DNA of 64,000 bases. Source: Eupeodes corollae (taxonomy: Eukaryota; Arthropoda; Insecta; Diptera; Syrphidae). Positions 58,024 through 64,000 of this stretch are shown piece after piece. The notes beneath the pieces were generated by a model. The model was not told the DNA's origin, searched no databases, and saw only the letters and a list, made by a program, of their open reading frames with translations. The DNA lies in assembly GCF_945859685.1 (NCBI RefSeq), contig NC_079149.1, forward strand, positions 28,121,118-28,185,117. The letters run 5' to 3'. A program made the translations under genes and the position numbers. Numbering within the stretch: position 1 is the stretch's first letter; every line of letters begins with the position of its first letter.

Positions 58024-59422
58024 GTGGATCACGCAACTTAACTAGAGTTCAGGCTAAAAGGCACAATATTTAATAGTCTTATTTCTGGAACAAAATTTCA
58101 GATAAAACGCCTGAACATGTGTTTTTTAAGTTCGGAATGAACTTACTCGAAATGCACTTAAAGATTGTGGACTCTAAATAATGAGGATTTAAATCAGATC
58201 TATACGATTTATATTTAAGTTCTAGTATTTAGGTTCTGACTATGAAAATCAAGCTCATTTCTTCTGAAACTGAAAACTCTTCTCTGAAATAGTTGTTTTC
58301 ACCAAGGGAAGGGCTAAGTTGTCGATAAAAACTACTTGACATTGAAAGAGAAACTCTTTACATACAATTTGGATTTTACCTATGGTCTATGTAAGCTTTT
58401 AATTCTTGTATATTTTTGGTTCGCAATGTTCTTGGAAACTGCTAGATCATAAAAGTTTTTGACTGAGCTGTAACCACTATCAAAACTTAGCTTAAGAATT
58501 CTTTTTGATCATCTAAATCTGATTGACGCATTATTTGCCTTCAAGTTTTAAAAAAAAATAGAAGGTAAGCCAGACTCCGCATCGATGGCAAAATTGAAAA
58601 AAAGAAGTCGATTTGTGTTGTTTAAAAGTTTGAAGGTTAAAGCGTTTTGTTCAAAAAGTTGTCAGTTGAAACAATCTTCAAAATTTTGAAATTACCAATT
58701 TTATTTTGAATTAATTGAAATAGTTTGATTTTAAAATCTATTTTCATTAACTAGATTCTTAGTGGAAAACCAATTTTTACCAATTTTAGTAGCATTACTT
58801 AAAAGTAAGAAAGAAAGAGTATATATATTTTGTAGTAGAATCACTTTTTCTGCTTACGTGTCACTTCATAACTAAATCCAAAACGCACAAGAGCCTGACT
58901 ATAAACAACACATGAATTACAATTTCTTGTACCAATTCAAATGCTTATTTTTTTAAACTTTATCTATTTGTATAAAGCTGACAACGCCAATGAACTATTC
59001 CATATTCGTTTTAGATACCTACCTAACCAATAGGCGATCGCTTTACAATTTAAACATACATGTTCTGCCTCTTTCTTATCATCAGATAATTTATTTTCCA
59101 TCCTGTTTTTTCTAATATGAAATTAAAATAAAGCTATTTAAAGGAAAAAGCTTTGAACGAACTAGTTGAATACACAAACAATTGTTTTCGTTAAGTATGC
59201 TCACAAGTATTTTTTTATTTTCGGGATGAGTTTTGCCTTGAGATGAAACTAGCTTACCGAAACGTGTTTATTCGATAAGTTTATTTAAATACACAAACCA
59301 TTTTCCTTAACAGAATATTTTCCGAGTAAATATTTCATATTTTGATTGTGATACAAATTTAAGTTTTTTCAACAAATTATGAATTAATATTTACCTTTCT
59401 GCAGTACGATCTGTATAACAAT
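58024..59422. other. AT-rich DNA, nothing recognised
   Basis: The first tens of bases may continue the LINE split by the SINE, but stops appear at once. No other motif is seen. Confidence 0.4.
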
Positions 59423-59622
59423 NNNNNNNNNNNNNNNNNNNNNNNNNNNNNNNNNNNNNNNNNNNNNNNNNNNNNNNNNNNNNNNNNNNNNNNNNNNNNN
59501 NNNNNNNNNNNNNNNNNNNNNNNNNNNNNNNNNNNNNNNNNNNNNNNNNNNNNNNNNNNNNNNNNNNNNNNNNNNNNNNNNNNNNNNNNNNNNNNNNNNN
59601 NNNNNNNNNNNNNNNNNNNNNN
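59423..59622. other. Assembly gap (200 N)
   Basis: Exactly 200 N, so a placeholder. The flanks are AT-rich unique-looking sequence. Confidence 0.99.
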
Positions 59623-61299
59623 AAATTTTCCTTTTCGACCAAAAAAGAGAAAGATTTGTTTTGGTTTTTCTACGTTTTTTTTTTTTTTTTGAGTTTTTGA
59701 GGTTTTGTATATTTACAAGGGATTCTAGGACTTTAGTTACATGATGTGATTGGTTTTCGATTTTACATTATTGGAAATAGAAATTATGTGATTATGTGGA
59801 TTTATCTGTAGTTTTAGGATACACATCGAGTGATTTTAAGTTTGAAGTAGTTTTAGTTTTTAAGTTTTAATCATTATGTTTGGTAGAACATTATTTTGAA
59901 ATTGGTTTTTTGGATCATTGTTTTGTTGGGGTTTTCTGTATAAGCTTAGAAATAAGTAAGTAAATATTTTTCAAGAGTAAACAAACAAGACCTTTTCTTA
60001 GCGTTGTTTTTACTACACATGGATACCAGTAATGAAACATTCGTAATTCAGAAAAGTTTTATATTTGCTTAAGCTCGAAAAATAATAGATATCTATATGA
60101 TCGATGTTTTGAGAGATAAAACATGTTTTTAGAATCAAATAAATCCTTTGAAATTGATTCAAAATACAAAAAAGTATCATCGTATGTCATCGTATGTAAG
60201 TAAACAACAATCAGTGGTTTCTAAAAGATTTTTTGAATGATTTTTGAAACAAGGCATTGAAATTCATGTTCCATTTGAAATCAGGCAGGGAAATCTCTTG
60301 AATACTAAAGAGAAGCGGTTAGGATGGGACCCACAATTATTGAAAATTTTCTGATAAGATTTCTTGTAACAAACCAGTCAATTTTTTCATTTACGGGAAT
60401 TAAAAAATTTAAGCTATGGATGTTTTCTGTCTAAATTATTTCCGACAAGTAAGATCAATAAAGTAGTCTTTTATTTATACAAGAAAAACTGTATTACAAA
60501 ACAAAATATAAACAGCAATATTTTTGTATTTAAATACAGTTGTTCAAAAATTAGCTCAAATACGTATTTTACTAAAAAACCACCGGTTAGGCGGTAGGGG
60601 TAATTTTTCAGAAAAGTGAGTTTTCGTACAAAATCAAAAATTGAAAACAATGGAACACCTACATTTTTGTAATATAGCTTTTCTCAAAGCCAGAAGCCTA
60701 TTCTTGCAAAAACTTTTAAACAAATTTTAAGTCTTTAAGTTAAAAACAACAGACAAATTAAAAAAAAAACATGTTTTTGTCATTTTGGTATGATTTTCAG
60801 TAAAAAGTTTGTTTAGTGACAAATGTTCTTGTCAATCATTGATTTAACACCAAAAAGCCAAATCTAAAAACATAAATTTTAGTTTTGATACTACAGTACT
60901 ACATTTATCTCGAGTAGTCTTTTCCATTGATATAAAGAGCCCTTTCCGTAAATAAGGTAGAACCAATTTTGTGTCTAGTAGTTTAAGACGTAAGTTCTAT
61001 AAATATTACAGTTTTCAATCTCGAGGCAAAATTAAAATTATTTTACAATTTTCTTTTTCTTCAACGCTTGCTCTTTAGTCTACTCTTTTGTCAACAGCTT
61101 CAATTTCATTACTATTTTTAATATTTTTTTCAAAGAACTTAACATAATTCTGGGCTTGAAATTAAACAACATTTCAGAATTAGTTTTGGAAGTTACTGTT
61201 GATGGAGTGTTACGGTAGTTAAAAATAAATTCATTTACTTTTTCGAATAACGAAAGAATCTATAATGATTAAAAATGTTTTTCCACCAAAAAAGAAAAA
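59623..61299. other. AT-rich DNA, nothing recognised
   Basis: T-rich on the left (a long T tract near 59677-59691). No coding or transposon signal until the integrase end at about 61300. Confidence 0.4.
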
Positions 61300-63987
61300 A
61301 TCTAAATGAAGGCGATCAAAAGGAAGCTCCGATGGTGTCCATTTAGTTTCAACTTTTTCTGTTTTTCACAAACTTCACAATTTTTTGCGAATGAGGTAAT
61401 AGACTTATCAATTGTTGACCACCACACATATGACCTTCCTAACATCTTCATCCTCACTATACCTGCATGGTTTTTATGCAGCAATTCAAGGAACACTATT
61501 TTGAAGGGACGCTGGAACAACAACTATGTGCCCATATATTATGCAACCATATTCAATACATAAACTTGTTCTATTTCTAAAATACGGCCTTATATCATCT
61601 GATATATTATTTGGCCAACCTAATTGCAAATACTCGAAAACACTTTTAAATACTTTGTCCTGTTGAGTACTAACTTGAACAGTTTCCGTATTCACCAAGT
61701 TATCGTCAACGTGAAAATAATTCTTTGGTGTCTCTTCTACATTTGAGCCACCATCTATGTAATTTTACAACATCAACAGTGGAAGCTGGTTATCAGTGCA
61801 AATCGTAAATCTGTGCCCAAACAAATAGTTGTGGATTTTTGTCTATTGCAAAGATAATGGCTAGTGCTTCACGGTGTAACTGCAAGTAATTTTTTTCTGT
61901 TGCTGATAAAGTACAAGATGCAAAACTAGCTGGCATTTCCTTACCATTTACTAGATGACATAAAATCGCTCCAACACCATAAGGGCTGGCATCCGTAAAC
62001 AAAAAAATTTCTTTATTTGGATCGTATAGTTCCAAAATTGTATTATTCAAATGGAGGGCTTTACTCAAAAGCTTTCTGACAATCATCTATCCAACTAAAA
62101 TGTGTATCTTTTGTCAATAAGTTGTATAAACTTTAAATGTGTGATTCGAGATTTGGAAGAAATTTATTATAATAATTTAGAAGACCTAAAAAAGATTGCA
62201 GTTGTTGAAGATTGGTTGGTGATGGGACTTGAACAATTGCTTCGACTTTCTTTTGGTTAGGACTAATCCCTTTAGAACACAGTGTATGACCTAAATAATC
62301 TACGCTATCACAAATAAATTTACACTTTTCAACATTTATATGAACGTTGTGTTTCTCTAGAGGACCTAGAACTTCAAAAAGATTGCGTTCCCAATCAGCT
62401 GCAGTCTCACCTCCAACTAAAATGTTGTCTAAACAACATGCAACGTTTTTCAACCCTTGAAGAATTCGATCCATGACAGATTGGAATATTGCCGGTGCAC
62501 TACTTATTCGAAAACAAGACGAGTAAAAGCAAAAAGGCTTTTAAAAGTATTTATGACTAAGAGCTTACGTGATTGTTCTGTTACAGAAAGTTGCTGATAA
62601 GAACCTTTCAAATCAATTATTGAAAAGTGTGAACATCCCGACAACCCTGCAAAAATATCCTCAATACGAGGTTATGGATAATATTGAGTTTCTATACACT
62701 TATTTAAAATAACTTTACAACTAACACAGATTCTTATGTTAACGTCTTTTTTGGCACTATGAAAATAGGGCTGGCCCAATGACAATCTTCAACAGGAACT
62801 AAAATTCGTTCGTTAACTAACCTTGTCAACTCAATTTCTACTTTTTCACGCAACTTATATGGGTCCTGATAAGAGCAATGAAAAATTGGTGTTTGGTCAC
62901 TTTTTAATACAATTTCTGCCTCATACCCCACAATCGGATGGATTAGCTCTGGTTCAGTTATTTTAGGAAATCTAGACTTAATTTTACTCAAAAATTGTGC
63001 TTGGTTACTTACGATACAAATGTTTGACTCGCGAAATTGTTGAACAAAGATTAAGATTTGTTTTTTCTAATTAAATATTTTGAAACTTATCTAAATATTC
63101 ATTTCACTTATGATGGACGTTGTTGCTCCAGTATCAATCTCCATAGAAAGCAGCTGTCCACTTGCTCTTACTGTTACCTCTTCAGATTTATTGCAAATAT
63201 TTTTTTTTGCAATAAATCTTTTGCTGGACACTGGTGCTCTTTATGCGCACTGCTCCCACAACGAAAACAATTCTGCTTTCTGTTACTATGCTGCGAAAGA
63301 CCGCTGGAACTTGTTTTGTTAGAAGATCTATGAGAACTAGGCGCCGCTGCAGGTCGTGTTTTATCATGACGTATACTTGAATTTTTGTGTCGTAGAAAAG
63401 GCTTTTTGTTGTTATAGATAACATTTTGTGACATAGGTTGAATGGCACGTGATGCGTTGTGTGAAGACTCTACATTCAATGCTTGCTGATACACTTTTTC
63501 GAAGGTTAATGAGTCATCACGAAGAAGCATTTCCTGAAGTTTATCACTTTTAACTCCGACAATAAACCTTTCTGCCAGAGCTTCATCCAGAGTGAGCGAC
63601 TTATACTTCGCTAACTTATCGTCTTTGATGTCCTATAAAAAATTGGGCTGCAGATTTGAGGCGCACAATAAATTCGTTCAGCGATTCGCCATCTTCTTGG
63701 TATAATTTATTAAATTTGTAACGCTCTGATCTTTTGTTCTCTTTTGGGGCAAAATGGTCGCGTAACATTTTAATCATTTCTTCGAATGGTTTTTCACTAG
63801 GCATTTTCGGGATAGTTAATGACATTAGGATTTCGTAAATTTTGGCTCCCACTACGGCGATGAATAGTGGAGTTTTTGCCTCTTCTTAGATGTCATTTAC
63901 AATACAAAATTGTTTAATACGATCTTCGTATGCCTTGAAGTTACTGCCCGGAACAAAAAGTTCAATACTACCCACAAGCCGTGACAT
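61300..63987 (-). mobile_element. Ty3/gypsy (mag-like) LTR retrotransposon, gag to integrase, broken
   Basis: The minus-strand gag starts at an ATG (complement at 63985-63987) with MSRLVGSIELFVPGSNFKAY, an early stop at about 63890, and YKFNKLYQEDGESLNEFIVR. The CCHC zinc knuckle CFRCGSSAHKEHQC lies at about 63210-63255. Protease with MEIDTGATTS follows (about 63110-63145), then the RT start with EKVEIELTRLVNERILVPVE (about 62790-62850). The RT active site reads CLDNILVGG instead of the usual YxDD (about 62400-62430). KVEAIVQVPSPTNLQQLQSF (about 62185-62245) and RNase H with LFTDASPYGVGAILCHLVNG (about 61945-62005) follow. The integrase zinc domain has HKNHAGIVRMKMLGRSYVWW (about 61405-61480). 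It stops there, without integrase core or 3' LTR. No env is seen, and the 5' LTR lies beyond the window. Confidence 0.88.
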
Positions 63988-64000
63988 TTCTTTAATTTAA

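Overview
The window is intron and repeat DNA from an insect genome, most likely a higher fly (Diptera). The evidence is AT-rich non-coding sequence, insect-type splice sites (GTGAGT donors), several DD41D 'rosa'-type mariner relics, Tc1-like elements, RTE-, LOA- and CR1-like LINEs and Ty3/gypsy elements with mag-like features. There are no bacterial operons, rRNA genes or CRISPR arrays.

The only host gene I can support lies on the minus strand. A start-codon exon (53548-53612) and an internal coding exon (33261-33410) both have canonical acceptor and donor sites, are both in phase 0, and together encode the N-terminus of a gamma-syntrophin-like protein. The intron between them is 20,137 bp. 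No PDZ-coding exon is visible to the left, so 1-33260 is probably the next intron, at least in part. The region right of 53612 is probably 5' intron, because the start exon has an acceptor 5 bp before its ATG.

Nearly everything else recognisable is transposon debris, much of it nested. Left third: an RT fragment of a LINE (3490-5094), several RTE-like LINE pieces (5216-5745, 8165-8708, 11381-13063, 16021-17530), CR1-like LINE pieces (8712-11380) around an assembly gap, a full-length but broken rosa mariner (13066-14365), and a LOA/I-type LINE (17531-18760). Middle: a second rosa subfamily (20620-21585, 30798-31560), a repeat with a roughly 173 bp minisatellite core (21671-22842), a Tc1-like relic, a mariner deletion derivative (24826-25620), and hAT and Harbinger transposase relics. 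Inside the syntrophin intron: further LINEs, a hAT-type MITE within a LINE (38216-38712), a Ty3/gypsy element split by an RNase H-bearing LINE (41556-46056), a Tc1-like pseudogene, and a long CR1-like copy (51090-52790). Right end: a LINE split by a SINE (55650-58013) and a mag-like gypsy element running off the edge (61300-63987).

A tRNA-derived SINE with A and B boxes recurs four or five times, and perfect target duplications are visible for two copies. No transposon here has an intact open reading frame, so the region looks like a graveyard rather than active elements. I do not see a clear new biological system. The most informative items are the syntrophin gene structure, the SINE family, the hAT MITE and the datable nestings.
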